Assembly: GCF_002532045.1 (NCBI RefSeq)
Contig: NZ_NWTG01000001.1
Location: 248,001 to 312,000 of the forward strand
Direction of reading: 5' to 3'
DNA from: Bradyrhizobium sp. C9
GTDB lineage: Bacteria > Pseudomonadota > Alphaproteobacteria > Rhizobiales > Xanthobacteraceae
DNA length: 64,000 nt
The notes beneath the pieces are model-generated. The model did not search any database. It was not told where the DNA came from and worked only from the letters and a program-made list of their open reading frames with translations. Both the position numbers and the translations under genes were made by a program. Positions 8,166 to 16,524 of the stretch are shown here, piece by piece. Within the stretch, counting starts at the first letter, position 1; every line of letters begins with the position of its first letter.

Positions 8166-9116
8166 ATGAGCAGGAACAATCCGAGGCCGAGGCGCCGGCG
8201 ACCATTGCAGGGGAGGGACGACCTCGCCGCTGCAAGCCTCCGGCCGCCGCATCTCTTGGCCCTGCAGGCGTTCGATGTCGCGGTCAGGCTCGGCAGCTTC
8301 AAGGAAGCTGCGGATGTGCTGAACGTCAGCGCCTCGGCGATCAGCCATCGCATCCGCAATCTCGAAGTCCATCTCGGCGTCGCGCTGTTTCATCGCGCCC
8401 ATCGCGTCGTTCGGCCGACCCATGCCGGCGAGAAGCTGGCTGCTGCGAGCGGTCGCGCCTTCGCGCTGCTGGCGCAGGCGGAGTCGGCAGTCGAGGCGGC
8501 TGGCCAGCATCGGCTACGGCTGAAGGTGCTGCCGCAATTCGCGTCGGCCTGGTTGATCCCGCGATTGTCCTCGTTCCTCACCCAGCATTCCGGGATCGAT
8601 CTCGCGATCGAGACCTCGAACCGCAATGTCGATTTCGACACCGAGACATTCGATGCCGGCATCAGCTTCGGCCCCGACAAGCCCGAAGGCGTCGTTGCAA
8701 ATCGGCTGATGGATGTGAGGACGGTCCCGGTCGGTGCGCCTGCGCTGGCGCGGCGGTTGAAGCTGCGCACCACAGCCGACCTTGGCCGCGCCGCCCTGAT
8801 CCACGTGACGACCTTCCCCGCGGCCTGGCCGCTCTGGTTCAGGCATGCCGGTGAGCCTGCGCCGCCGGCAACGCGCGCGATCTCGGTCGACAGCTTTGTG
8901 GCCGCGCTGCAGGCTGCCGAACGCGGCGCGGGCGTTGCACTCGCGCTCGAACCCTTCATTGGGGAGAGTGAACGGCGCGGCACGATCCGCCGGCTGCTGC
9001 CTGTCGGCCACGTCGCCGGCAGCTATTGGCTGGTTCATCCGCCGGGCGCGCAGCGAAATCGCGCGCTGCAGACATTCAAGAAGTGGCTGTTGGCCGAGCT
9101 CGCGAAACCCGATTAG
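8166..9116 (+). CDS. LysR-family transcriptional regulator (GcvA-like)
   Basis: This 316-residue regulator has a typical LysR helix-turn-helix at about residues 29-88 (GSFKEAADVLNVSASAISHRIRNLE) followed by a periplasmic-binding-like effector domain. The recognition-helix sequence SASAISHRIRNLE resembles the GcvA branch. A basic N-terminal tail of about 25 residues precedes the HTH, so a later start cannot be excluded. It is transcribed divergently from the Rieske/crotonase operon across a region with a perfect 27-bp dyad, and probably controls that operon and itself. Confidence 0.9.
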   Translation: MSRNNPRPRRRRPLQGRDDLAAASLRPPHLLALQAFDVAVRLGSFKEAADVLNVSASAISHRIRNLEVHLGVALFHRAHRVVRPTHAGEKLAAASGRAFALLAQAESAVEAAGQHRLRLKVLPQFASAWLIPRLSSFLTQHSGIDLAIETSNRNVDFDTETFDAGISFGPDKPEGVVANRLMDVRTVPVGAPALARRLKLRTTADLGRAALIHVTTFPAAWPLWFRHAGEPAPPATRAISVDSFVAALQAAERGAGVALALEPFIGESERRGTIRRLLPVGHVAGSYWLVHPPGAQRNRALQTFKKWLLAELAKPD

Positions 9117-9805
9117 GTGGCGCGCAACGGCCAGCTGCCGATGATCCGGAAGCGCGATGCGCCGTCGGCTTGCTTGAACAGCGCGATGCGGTCGATCGCC
9201 AGCCGCCCAAGCTCGATCGCAGCGAACCGCTCGCGCAGCCGCGCCACGATCGGGCCGCGGCGCTCCTCGCCCAGCCGTCCGGTCAGGGTCATGTGGAAGC
9301 GGAATTCCTCCATCACGTAGGGATAGCCCCAGCGATCGAGATAGTCGCGCTGCCGCTGCGTGAGCCGTTCGGGCTTGCGCCGCGCGCGATCTTCCGGCGT
9401 CAGCGGCGCACGGAATGCGTCGAATTCGGTGACGCAATCGGCGGCAAGCTGTTGCAGATCATCCGAGCGGTTCGCCGGGATCACGGCAATGAAGCCGCTG
9501 ATGGCATCGACAACAGGTTCGATCACCGGAATGCGCCGCGCGCGGCCGGCGAACGCGGCGCAGGCATCGAAAAGCTCGGCCTCGCTGCTGCCGTCGGCGA
9601 GCGCGGTCGGTGCCTTCAGCGTGGCGTGGAAGCCGTATTTACGCGGGTCCTCCGTCACCTCGCGCCAGTCGGGCGCGACGCCATCGGGAAACGGCAGGTC
9701 GTCGCCCGACACGGCATCGTAGCCGAGCAGTGTCGAACCGAAGCGGTGCAGGGCGCTATCGGGTGACGGCGCATAATAGATCGCGTAGCGCGGCGTGTTG
9801 GCCAT
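9113..9805 (-). CDS. DUF1045 2H-phosphoesterase-like protein of the phosphonate cluster
   Basis: This 230-residue protein carries two HxT signatures spaced as in the 2H phosphoesterase superfamily (YGFHATLKAP and FRFHMTLTG). Proteins of this family (DUF1045) recur next to C-P lyase genes in alphaproteobacteria. 2H enzymes open cyclic phosphates. Because no phnP (5-phosphoribosyl 1,2-cyclic phosphate phosphodiesterase) is visible in this cluster, it may do that step; this is an inference. It is the last gene of a leftward operon with acetyltransferase and phnM, and overlaps the convergent LysR gene end by four bases. Confidence 0.8.
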   Translation of the reverse strand: MANTPRYAIYYAPSPDSALHRFGSTLLGYDAVSGDDLPFPDGVAPDWREVTEDPRKYGFHATLKAPTALADGSSEAELFDACAAFAGRARRIPVIEPVVDAISGFIAVIPANRSDDLQQLAADCVTEFDAFRAPLTPEDRARRKPERLTQRQRDYLDRWGYPYVMEEFRFHMTLTGRLGEERRGPIVARLRERFAAIELGRLAIDRIALFKQADGASRFRIIGSWPLRAT

Positions 9806-9825
9806 GGCGGCAGAACAGGTCCTGA

Positions 9826-10998
9826 CTATGCTGCCGCAACCGTTTTGCGCGGCGAGAGCGAGTGGGCGAGGCAGCTCGCGTCCGCCAGATGCACCAGCCG
9901 TCCGGCTGATATCACGGCGACGATGCGCGGCCGCAGCGGCACCTTGTCGTCGACGACGATGATGTCGGCACGGCGGCCCGCGGCGAGCACGCCGCGATCG
10001 GCAAGCCCCGCCGCGCGTGCCGGCGCTGACGAGATCAGGTCCCAGGCCTTGGCAAGCGGCAGGACGCCATCGGCGGCGAGGCGGAACGCGGCGAGCAGCT
10101 GCGCCGGATAATAATAGTCCGAGGCCAGCACCGAGCAGAGGCCCTGTGCGATCATGTCGGATGCCTTGGTCCAGCCGGTGTGGCTGCCGCCCCGCACGAC
10201 GTTCGGCGCGCCGAACACGATGAAGTCGCCGGCGGCGGCGGCATCGCGTGCGGTCTCCTCATTGACGGGGAATTCGGCGATCGTGGCGCCCAGCGCCCGA
10301 AACTCCTGACGCATCGCCGGGCTGTTGTCGTCATGCGAGAGCATGCGAATGTTGGCCGCGCGTGCAGCCGCAGCCAGCCGCGCGATCGAGGCAGGCACCT
10401 CGGGACGGCGCGCCACGATCCGATCGAGCATGTCGTTGACGGCTTCGATAGAGAGCCCGGTGCGCTCGGCGAGCTGGTTGCGCTTCTTCGGCTTGACGTT
10501 GCTGTGGTCGTTGAAGGCGAACAGGTCGATGCGGCCTTCGCTGAGCCATTGAATGATCTCGGCCTCGGCTTCGAGATTATGGGTCTCGTGGCGCAGATGG
10601 AAGCGCGTATCGGCGGCGAGCTGCGGCCGCAGCGCCTCGATCGCATCGAGCAGCTTGCGCGCATTCTCCGCGCTGCGCAGGCCCGGCTCCCACGACCAGG
10701 TCGTGCCGTGGAACACGGTGGTGATGCCGTTGGCGATCGCCTGCCGGTCGCTGTCGATCAGCGCCACGTCGGTCGGGAAATCGACGCCGGGGCGCGGCAT
10801 CATCTGCCGCTCGAACGCATCGCCGTGCAGATCGATGATGCCGGGCAGCACCAGCAGGCCGCCGGCGTCGAAGTGGAGCGCAGCGCGGCCCTGTTCGGCG
10901 TCGAGTGCACCGATGTCGCGGCCTGAGACCCGCAGCGAGGTCTCGATCAAGGCACCGTCAACCAGCGTGCGTCCGCCTTCAATGAAAATGTCCGTCAC
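9826..10998 (-). CDS. phnM: PhnM-type amidohydrolase (second copy in cluster)
   Basis: The ~390-residue amidohydrolase matches PhnM, which hydrolyses alpha-D-ribose 1-methylphosphonate 5-triphosphate to the 5-phosphate plus pyrophosphate. Metal-site motifs are [10 protein letters not shown] near the N-terminus, FHLRHETH, and LSHDDNSP, with VRGGSHTGW and LASDYYYP later. The GTG start at 10998 overlaps the TGA of the upstream acetyltransferase gene (GTGA) and has GGAG nine bases before it; an ATG at 11013 is the alternative. A second phnM (21089-22243) lies in the main operon, and this copy has HGD where that one has HTD. Confidence 0.88.
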   Translation of the reverse strand: MTDIFIEGGRTLVDGALIETSLRVSGRDIGALDAEQGRAALHFDAGGLLVLPGIIDLHGDAFERQMMPRPGVDFPTDVALIDSDRQAIANGITTVFHGTTWSWEPGLRSAENARKLLDAIEALRPQLAADTRFHLRHETHNLEAEAEIIQWLSEGRIDLFAFNDHSNVKPKKRNQLAERTGLSIEAVNDMLDRIVARRPEVPASIARLAAAARAANIRMLSHDDNSPAMRQEFRALGATIAEFPVNEETARDAAAAGDFIVFGAPNVVRGGSHTGWTKASDMIAQGLCSVLASDYYYPAQLLAAFRLAADGVLPLAKAWDLISSAPARAAGLADRGVLAAGRRADIIVVDDKVPLRPRIVAVISAGRLVHLADASCLAHSLSPRKTVAAA

Positions 10999-11660
10999 GT
11001 TGCGGCGCTCCATTGCTTGTTCGGGGATCGGGATACGGCCTCGGCCTCATACTTGTCGAGGAATTCCTCGACCGCGACCTTGCGGAAGTCGGGCAGCACA
11101 CGACGAAGTGTTTCGTGATCCCAGTCCCACCACGCGAGCGCGGTGAGACGATCCGCTGTTGTCTCGGAAAAGCGCCGCTTCACCGGGCGCGCCGGATTAC
11201 CGGCAACGATGGTGTAGGCGGGGACATCCTTGGTCACGATCGCACCGGCGGCAACCACGGCGCCGGTTCCGATATTCCGGCCCGGCAGCAGGATCGCGCC
11301 GTGACCGATCCAGACGTCATGGCCGATATGCACGTGATGCGCACGTCGCCAGTTGAAGAAGTCGGTGTCGTCACTCTCGCCGGGAAAATAGGCGCTGGCG
11401 CGGTAGGTGAAATGCGCCTGGGTCGCGCGATGCATCGGGTGGTTGCCGGGATTGATACGGGTCATCGCCGCGATCGAGCAGAACTTGCCGATCGAGGTGT
11501 AGGTGATCTGGCTGTCGTTCACGACGTAGGAATAGTCATCCATGCTGACTTCAAGCAGGATCGTGCGCGCGCCGACCTCGGTGTATTTGCCGAGCTTGCT
11601 CTCGCGCACCGACGCGGTCGGGTCGATCGTCGGCACAACCGAGAGTGTTTTTCCGGCCAT
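10995..11660 (-). CDS. hexapeptide-repeat acetyltransferase associated with phosphonate genes
   Basis: This 221-residue protein has left-handed beta-helix hexapeptide repeats ([35 protein letters not shown]), as in xenobiotic and DapH/GlmU-like acyltransferases. ATG 11660 is chosen because GGAGG lies six bases upstream; a longer frame to 11741 lacks this. Homologues next to phn genes are thought to acetylate aminophosphonates or serve a PhnO-like role, but the substrate here is not proven. First gene of the leftward operon with phnM and DUF1045, and preceded by Pho-box-like repeats. Confidence 0.85.
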   Translation of the reverse strand: MAGKTLSVVPTIDPTASVRESKLGKYTEVGARTILLEVSMDDYSYVVNDSQITYTSIGKFCSIAAMTRINPGNHPMHRATQAHFTYRASAYFPGESDDTDFFNWRRAHHVHIGHDVWIGHGAILLPGRNIGTGAVVAAGAIVTKDVPAYTIVAGNPARPVKRRFSETTADRLTALAWWDWDHETLRRVLPDFRKVAVEEFLDKYEAEAVSRSPNKQWSAAT

Positions 11661-11728
11661 CGGGGCCTCCGCAACTCTTGTAAATCTTTGGCTTCCGGGG
11701 AGATGCGCGCTCGTCATCGGGATGCTTG

Positions 11729-11755
11729 ATGACAACATCATGACGTTGCGATGAC
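11729..11755 (-). promoter_or_regulatory. triple Pho-box half-site array for the leftward phn operon
   Basis: ATGAC occurs at 11729, 11740 and 11751 on the plus strand, exactly 11 bp apart. On the minus strand this reads as three GTCAT cores, the phasing and core of PhoB half-sites (CTGTCAT-type). It lies 70-95 bp upstream of the acetyltransferase start (11660). PhoB control is inferred from spacing and core match. Confidence 0.6.
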
Positions 11756-11806
11756 GTCAAACGAACGACAAGGAAGGGGTGTGGACGATCGCCGCACTGC
11801 AACGCC

Positions 11807-11824
11807 ACGTCACATAACTGTCAA
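11807..11824 (+). promoter_or_regulatory. Pho box upstream of phnC
   Basis: Two 7-bp half-sites, ACGTCAC and CTGTCAA, are separated by ATAA, giving the 11-bp period of the PhoB consensus. The site is 47 bp before the phnC ATG at 11871 and faces the phnCDE operon. It suggests induction of phosphonate transport under phosphate limitation. Confidence 0.65.
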
Positions 11825-11870
11825 GCACCGGGGATAGCGATGGCCCAACACGACGCGGTTGGAGCATTGC

Positions 11871-12686
11871 ATGCTGGTGGTGGAAGGTTTGACGTGCCGG
11901 TTCGGCAAGAAGGCCGCAGTCGATAACGCATCCTTTTCGATCGCGCCGGGCAGCTTTGTCGGCGTGATCGGCCGCTCCGGCGCCGGCAAGTCGACGTTGC
12001 TGCGGATGATCAACCGTCTCGCCGATCCGACCTCCGGCCGTATCCTGTTCGAAGGCACCGACGTCACGGCGCTGCGCGGCAAGGAACTGCGGCAGTGGCG
12101 GGCGCGCTCGGCGATGATTTTCCAGCAATTCAATCTCGTCGGTCGTCTCGACGTGCTGACCAACGTGCTGATGGGCCGACTGGCGCAGATCCCGTCCTGG
12201 CGTTCGCTGGCGCAGGTCTGGCCGGAGCAGGACAGGTCGCTCGCGCTCTCGGCGCTCGAGCAATTCGACATCGCCCAATTGGCGGCGCAGCGCGCCGACC
12301 AGCTATCCGGCGGCCAGCAGCAGCGGGTCGCGATTGCCCGCGCGCTGGTGCAGGAGCCCGACATCATTCTTGCCGACGAGCCGATCGCCTCGCTCGATCC
12401 GCGCAACACCAAGATCGTGATGGACGCGCTGCTGCGCATCAACAAGCATTTCGGCATCACGGTGCTCTGCAATCTGCACTCGCTCGATCTCGCACGAACC
12501 TATGGCGACCGGCTGATCGGCATGGCGGCAGGGCGGGTGGTGTTCGACGGCGCCCCGGCGGCGCTCACCGACCATATCGCGCGCGAGCTCTATGACCTCG
12601 AGGCCAATGACGTCATGGGCGGCGCGCCAATGCCCGCGCCCGACGGCACGACGGTTCCGGCGCTCGGCACCGCTGCCGCGGCCTGA
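11871..12686 (+). CDS. phnC: phosphonate ABC transporter ATP-binding protein
   Basis: This 271-residue ABC ATPase has Walker A (GRSGAGKST), the signature LSGGQQQR and Walker B ([12 protein letters not shown]), as in PhnC. It powers uptake of phosphonates through PhnE from the PhnD binding protein. ATG 11871 is preceded by GGAG with six-base spacing. An in-frame TTG at 11859 is unlikely. It begins the rightward phnC-phnD-phnE1-phnE2 operon and lies downstream of a Pho box. Confidence 0.93.
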   Translation: MLVVEGLTCRFGKKAAVDNASFSIAPGSFVGVIGRSGAGKSTLLRMINRLADPTSGRILFEGTDVTALRGKELRQWRARSAMIFQQFNLVGRLDVLTNVLMGRLAQIPSWRSLAQVWPEQDRSLALSALEQFDIAQLAAQRADQLSGGQQQRVAIARALVQEPDIILADEPIASLDPRNTKIVMDALLRINKHFGITVLCNLHSLDLARTYGDRLIGMAAGRVVFDGAPAALTDHIARELYDLEANDVMGGAPMPAPDGTTVPALGTAAAA

Positions 12687-12762
12687 GCGGCGCGCATTTT
12701 CCAATCTGCGAGGCCGGGCGTTTTGCCTGGCCAACAGGTGTAACTACAAAAGAGGGGTAGTC

Positions 12763-13695
12763 ATGTTCACTCGTCGCATCATACTGGCCGGCGCCGCCGT
12801 GCTGGCGTTCACCGGCTCGGCATTCGCGCAGGACTGGAAAGCAAAATATCCCGAGCTCACCTTCGCGGTGGTGCCGGCCGAGAACGCCTCCGGCGTCACC
12901 GAGCGCTGGACGCCGTTCGTGGCCTATCTGTCCAAGGAGCTCGGCGTGAAGGTCACGCTGCGCATTGCCAACGACTACGCGGCCGTGATCGAAGGTCAGC
13001 GCGCCGGCAACATCCAGATTGCCAGCTACGGCTCGGCCTCGTTCGCACGCGCGCGCCTGACCGGCGTCAAGACCGACGCCTTCGCCAACGACATGAACGC
13101 CGACGGTTCGACCGGCTACTATTCGGTGTTTTTCGTCAAGGCTTCCAGCCCCTACAAGAAGGTGGAAGACCTGAAGGGCAAGAACCTCGGCCTGGTCGAT
13201 CCGAACTCGACCTCGGGCAACAACGTGCCGCGCTTCGAGCTCGACAAGATGGGCATCCCTGATGCCGAGGGCTTCTTCGGCAAGGTCGTGTTCACCGGCA
13301 GCCACGAAAACGCCGTGCTGGCGCTGGCGCAGGGCACCGTCGATATCGCGGCCAACCAGTGGACCAACGAGGACGACTCGACGCTCGCGCAGATGCTGAC
13401 CAAGGGCATGCTGAAGAATGCCGACGGCTCGGCGATGAAGAAGGACGACTTCCGCATCATCAACAAGTCGTCGCCGATCATCAACGGGCCCTACGCCTAC
13501 AATTCCGACCTTCCGGACGACCTGAAGGCGGCGATCGCCAAGGCCTTCTTCGAAGCGCCGACCAAGGACAAGGCCGCCTTTGACCGTCTCTCCGACGGTC
13601 AGAAGAAGGGCTTCCATCCGGCCACGACCAAGGATTGGGACAGCACGATCGAGCTGATCAAGTTCGTCGACCGGCTGCGCAAGAAGGCGAGCTGA
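12763..13695 (+). CDS. phnD: phosphonate ABC transporter substrate-binding protein
   Basis: This 310-residue periplasmic protein has a signal peptide (residues 1-22, ending SAFAQ) followed by a PhnD/TauA-type fold (PELTFAVVPAENASGVTERW, then a hinge region with NSTSGNN). It binds phosphonates in the periplasm and delivers them to PhnE. ATG 12763 has AGAGGGG upstream and gives a proper signal peptide; the frame open from 12592 only overlaps phnC. A stable stem-loop follows it, probably setting its expression above the membrane subunits. Confidence 0.92.
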   Translation: MFTRRIILAGAAVLAFTGSAFAQDWKAKYPELTFAVVPAENASGVTERWTPFVAYLSKELGVKVTLRIANDYAAVIEGQRAGNIQIASYGSASFARARLTGVKTDAFANDMNADGSTGYYSVFFVKASSPYKKVEDLKGKNLGLVDPNSTSGNNVPRFELDKMGIPDAEGFFGKVVFTGSHENAVLALAQGTVDIAANQWTNEDDSTLAQMLTKGMLKNADGSAMKKDDFRIINKSSPIINGPYAYNSDLPDDLKAAIAKAFFEAPTKDKAAFDRLSDGQKKGFHPATTKDWDSTIELIKFVDRLRKKAS

Positions 13696-13715
13696 TCGCA
13701 TCACGGAGACACGCG

Positions 13716-13739
13716 GAGCCGGGTTTCATGACCCGGCTC
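13716..13739 (+). terminator. intercistronic stem-loop between phnD and phnE1
   Basis: Perfect 9-bp arms (GAGCCGGGT and ACCCGGCTC) surround a six-base loop and are followed by TTTCC. The T-run is short, so this is more likely an attenuator or an mRNA 3'-end stabiliser than a full terminator. Binding-protein genes are often followed by such elements, which raise their level relative to permease genes. Confidence 0.6.
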
Positions 13740-13776
13740 TTTCCGTTTCAACCTCCAGCTTCCACTGACCAGCATC

Positions 13777-14661
13777 ATGGCAACCGCCGTATCCATTCTT
13801 CCCGCGCCGCAGCTCGCCGTGCTGAAAGACACGTACCGCAAGGCCGTCGCGCGCAAGCGATTGAAGGCCGCGCTGGCGGTGGCCGTGTTCTGCGCCGTCC
13901 TGGTGATCGCAGCATTCGGCGCAGAGGTGAATTTGCGCACGCTGTTCACCTATTTCGGCAACTTCGTCAGCTATTTCGATCGCATCCTCACGCTCGACTC
14001 GGGCGCGCGGGTCTGGACCGATCCCGCCGAATGGTTCTGGGGTTGGCATAAATGGCTGAAGATGCTCGGCGAGACGCTGCTGATCAGCTATGTCGGCACG
14101 CTGACCGGCGCTGTGTTTGCGTTCGCGCTGAATTTCTTCGCCGCCCAGAACACCTCGCCGGGCCCGTGGGTGCGCTTCATCATCCGTCGCCTGCTGGAAT
14201 TTGCCCGCACCGTACCGGGCATCGTGTTCGCGCTGATCTTCGTGATCGCATTCGGCCTCGGGCCGATGGCCGGCGTGCTGGCGATCGCGATCCACACCAC
14301 CGGGGCGCTCGGCAAGCTGTTCGCCGAGATCGTCGAGAATGCCGACATGAAGCCGGTCGAGGGTATCCGCTCCACCGGCGCGAGCTGGCTGTCCTGCATG
14401 CGCTTTGCCATCCTGCCGCAGGTCTCGGCGGGCTACGCAAGCTACGCGCTGCTGCGCTTCGAGATCAACGTCCGCGAAGCCTCGGTGATGGGCTTCGTCG
14501 GCGCCGGCGGCATTGGGCAGGAACTCGTGGTCGCGATCCGCAAGTTCTACTATTCCGACGTCAGCGCGATGCTCGTGACCATCATCGTCACTGTCTTCAT
14601 CATCGACATCTCGACCGGCTGGCTGCGCGGCCGGCTGTTCGGCAAGGAGACCCGGCGATGA
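13777..14661 (+). CDS. phnE1: phosphonate ABC transporter permease
   Basis: This 294-residue inner-membrane protein has about six predicted transmembrane segments. It has the ABC-permease EAA loop region (ENADMKPVEGIRSTGASWLSCMRFAILPQ) that contacts the ATPase, and GFVGAGGIGQEL near the C-terminus, typical of PhnE. It pairs with the second permease directly downstream (ATGA overlap) to form the channel driven by PhnC. Confidence 0.92.
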   Translation: MATAVSILPAPQLAVLKDTYRKAVARKRLKAALAVAVFCAVLVIAAFGAEVNLRTLFTYFGNFVSYFDRILTLDSGARVWTDPAEWFWGWHKWLKMLGETLLISYVGTLTGAVFAFALNFFAAQNTSPGPWVRFIIRRLLEFARTVPGIVFALIFVIAFGLGPMAGVLAIAIHTTGALGKLFAEIVENADMKPVEGIRSTGASWLSCMRFAILPQVSAGYASYALLRFEINVREASVMGFVGAGGIGQELVVAIRKFYYSDVSAMLVTIIVTVFIIDISTGWLRGRLFGKETRR

Positions 14662-15506
14662 GCCAGCTGCCGAAGCCGGACACGGCGGAACTGCGTGCGA
14701 AGTACCCCGGCGTGTTCGAACGCCCGGCGTCGGCACGGTTGGCGATGCCGGTCGTGATCGTGGCGGCGCTCGTGATCTTTGCATACGGCCTGGTCGATCT
14801 CGACTTTTCGCCGTCCAGGCTGATCTCGGGAATGAGCCAGCTCGGCTGGATCACCATGATGATGATCCCGCCGAATCCCGGCTCGTCGTTCCCGCTCTAC
14901 ATGCAGGCGCTCGGCGAGACGCTGTCGATCGCGCTGCTCGGCACCACGCTCGCCGCGCTGCTGGCGCTGCCGGTCAGCCTGTTGGCGGCGCGCAACGTCA
15001 TCCCCTCGAACCTGATCCGCTTTCCGGTGCGCCGCTTCCTGGATTCGATTCGCGGTGTCGATACGCTGATCTGGGCGCTGGTCTGGATCAATGTCGTCGG
15101 CCTCGGCCCGTTCGCCGGCGTGCTGGCGATCATGGTCTCCGACTTCGGCGCGTTCGGAAAGCTGTTCTCGGAGGCGATCGAGGCGGCGGATCGCAAGCAG
15201 GTCGAGGGCATCCGCGCCTCCGGCGGCAACGCGCTGCATGAAATCCGCTTCGGCCTGCTGCCGCAGGTGCTGCCTGTGATCGCAGGCCAGGTGCTCTACT
15301 TCATCGAGTCGAATACCCGTTCGGCCACCATCATCGGCATCGTCGGCGCCGGCGGCATCGGCCTGCAACTCGCCGAGCAGATCCGCGTGCTGGAATGGCA
15401 GAAGGTGTCGTTCCTGATCCTGATGATCTTGATCGCGGTGGCTGCGATCGATTTCATCTCGAGCAAGCTGCGCTTTGCCATCATCGGCCAGCGCGCGGTG
15501 GTGTAG
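14658..15506 (+). CDS. phnE2: phosphonate ABC transporter permease, second subunit
   Basis: The 282-residue PhnE-family permease has the coupling-loop motif (EAADRKQVEGIRASGGNALHEIRFGLLPQ) and a C-terminal IVGAGGIGLQLAEQI. The start overlaps the stop of phnE1 (ATGA). Having two different permease genes means the transporter is probably a heterodimer. It ends the transport operon and is followed at once by a 26-bp palindrome within an intergenic repeat. Confidence 0.92.
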   Translation: MSQLPKPDTAELRAKYPGVFERPASARLAMPVVIVAALVIFAYGLVDLDFSPSRLISGMSQLGWITMMMIPPNPGSSFPLYMQALGETLSIALLGTTLAALLALPVSLLAARNVIPSNLIRFPVRRFLDSIRGVDTLIWALVWINVVGLGPFAGVLAIMVSDFGAFGKLFSEAIEAADRKQVEGIRASGGNALHEIRFGLLPQVLPVIAGQVLYFIESNTRSATIIGIVGAGGIGLQLAEQIRVLEWQKVSFLILMILIAVAAIDFISSKLRFAIIGQRAVV

Positions 15507-15516
15507 CCTCTCTTTC

Positions 15517-15690
15517 GCCTCTCCCCGCGCGCGGGGAGAGGCCGGAATTTTCGCGCAGCGCAAATTCCGGGTGAGAGGGACTCTCCGCAGACTCACGGCT
15601 TTCGAATTTGCGGAGATAGCCCCTCACCCCGACCCTCTACGAGCGAGCTTCGCTCGTCTCGACCCCGCAAGCGCGGGGCGAGGGAGCAGA
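15517..15690. repeat. multi-hairpin intergenic repeat between phnE2 and phnF
   Basis: This block begins with a perfect 26-bp palindrome (arms GCCTCTCCCCGCG), then a CCGGAATTT/AAATTCCGG stem, then AGCGAGC/GCTCG and CCCCGC/GCGGGG stems. Very similar words (CCTCTCCCCGC, CGAGCGAAGCTCGCTC) recur at 23487-23690 and partly at 50565-50697, marking a dispersed Rhizobiales palindromic repeat family. Lying between convergent genes, it may also end both transcripts. Confidence 0.75.
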
Positions 15691-15694
15691 GAGA

Positions 15695-16420
15695 TCAGCT
15701 GTTCTCGACCAGAAACTCGACGCGCTCGGCGGCGAAGCGCGAGCGCTTGGTCACCAGCGGGCGATCCAGCATATCGACGTCGGTGGCGTCGACCACCAGC
15801 ACCGGCCGTCCCAGCGGCAGATCGAGCCGTGCGGCATCGGTCGCATCGGCGATCGCCGCGGTGATCCGGGTCGATGAACGGTGGTAATCTTTCACGCCGT
15901 AATGCCCGAGCAGCTTGGTCATCGAGCGAACGTCGGCGAACACGCTGCCGGCATCGGGAAACCGCTCGGCCGACAGCCAGGTGGTGGAAACACAGATCGG
16001 CGTCCGGTCGGCGAGCCGCACCGCTTCGATCCGGATCAGCGGCGCACCGATCTTCAGGCCGAGCTCGCGCGCGATCTCGCGGTTGGCGACATCGCTGCCG
16101 GCATCGATCAGCTGGCCGCGCGGCTCGTGGCCGCCGGCGCCGACGATCTCGGAGAATCGCGTGCGTGAGCGCAGCGGATAGGCAAGGCGCTGGGCTTCGA
16201 CATAGGTGCCGCTGCCGCGTTCGGCGCGCACCAGGCCGCGCTCGGCGAGTGCGGCGAGTGCCCGCCGCACGGTGTGGCGATTGACCCGGTAAGTCTCGGC
16301 GATCTCCATCTCGCCGGGCAGCTTTTCGCCCGCGGCAAAACGGCCGTCAGCGATGCCGCGCTCGATGCCGTCGGCGACCTGCCGCCACAAGGCGACGCCG
16401 GAACTTTCCTGCATGCTCAT
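15695..16420 (-). CDS. phnF: phosphonate operon repressor, GntR/HutC family
   Basis: This 241-residue regulator has an N-terminal winged helix of the GntR type (GRFAAGEKLPGEMEIAETYRVNRHTVRRALAALAERGLV) and a C-terminal UTRA effector domain (DYHRSSTRITAAIADATDAARLDLP). PhnF proteins repress C-P lyase operons. It diverges from phnG with about 100 bp between the starts. A perfect 14-4-14 dyad lies in that gap and is its obvious operator. The first ATG (16420) or the one two codons later could be used. Confidence 0.9.
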   Translation of the reverse strand: MSMQESSGVALWRQVADGIERGIADGRFAAGEKLPGEMEIAETYRVNRHTVRRALAALAERGLVRAERGSGTYVEAQRLAYPLRSRTRFSEIVGAGGHEPRGQLIDAGSDVANREIARELGLKIGAPLIRIEAVRLADRTPICVSTTWLSAERFPDAGSVFADVRSMTKLLGHYGVKDYHRSSTRITAAIADATDAARLDLPLGRPVLVVDATDVDMLDRPLVTKRSRFAAERVEFLVENS

Positions 16421-16447
16421 GGCGCGGTGATACCAGAAATCTTTGGT

Positions 16448-16465
16448 TTGTCACGAAACAGTCAT
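16448..16465 (+). promoter_or_regulatory. Pho box upstream of phnG
   Basis: Half-sites TTGTCAC and CAGTCAT are separated by GAAA, reproducing the 7-4-7 layout and 11-bp period of a PhoB box. It lies 12 bp upstream of the PhnF-type operator and 60 bp before the phnG ATG. The Pho box would sit near the -35 position and the operator over -10/+1. Confidence 0.65.
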
Positions 16466-16476
16466 GGCGCTCGGCT

Positions 16477-16508
16477 ATCAAGTTGTCTATTATCATAGAC
16501 AACTTGAT
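16477..16508. promoter_or_regulatory. PhnF-type operator, perfect 14-4-14 inverted repeat
   Basis: The left arm ATCAAGTTGTCTAT (16477-16490) and right arm (16495-16508) are exact reverse complements around a TATC spacer. The core GTCTAT-N4-ATAGAC resembles HutC-subfamily sites. Its place between divergent phnF and phnG makes PhnF the expected ligand, repressing phnGHIJKLMN and probably itself. Confidence 0.8.
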
Positions 16509-16524
16509 GCAAGCAAGGTTGCCG

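Noticed and set aside
16483..16524. earlier starts for phnG
   Set aside because: They fall within the perfect PhnF-type operator and lack a ribosome site; ATG 16525 has both position and AGG in its favour.
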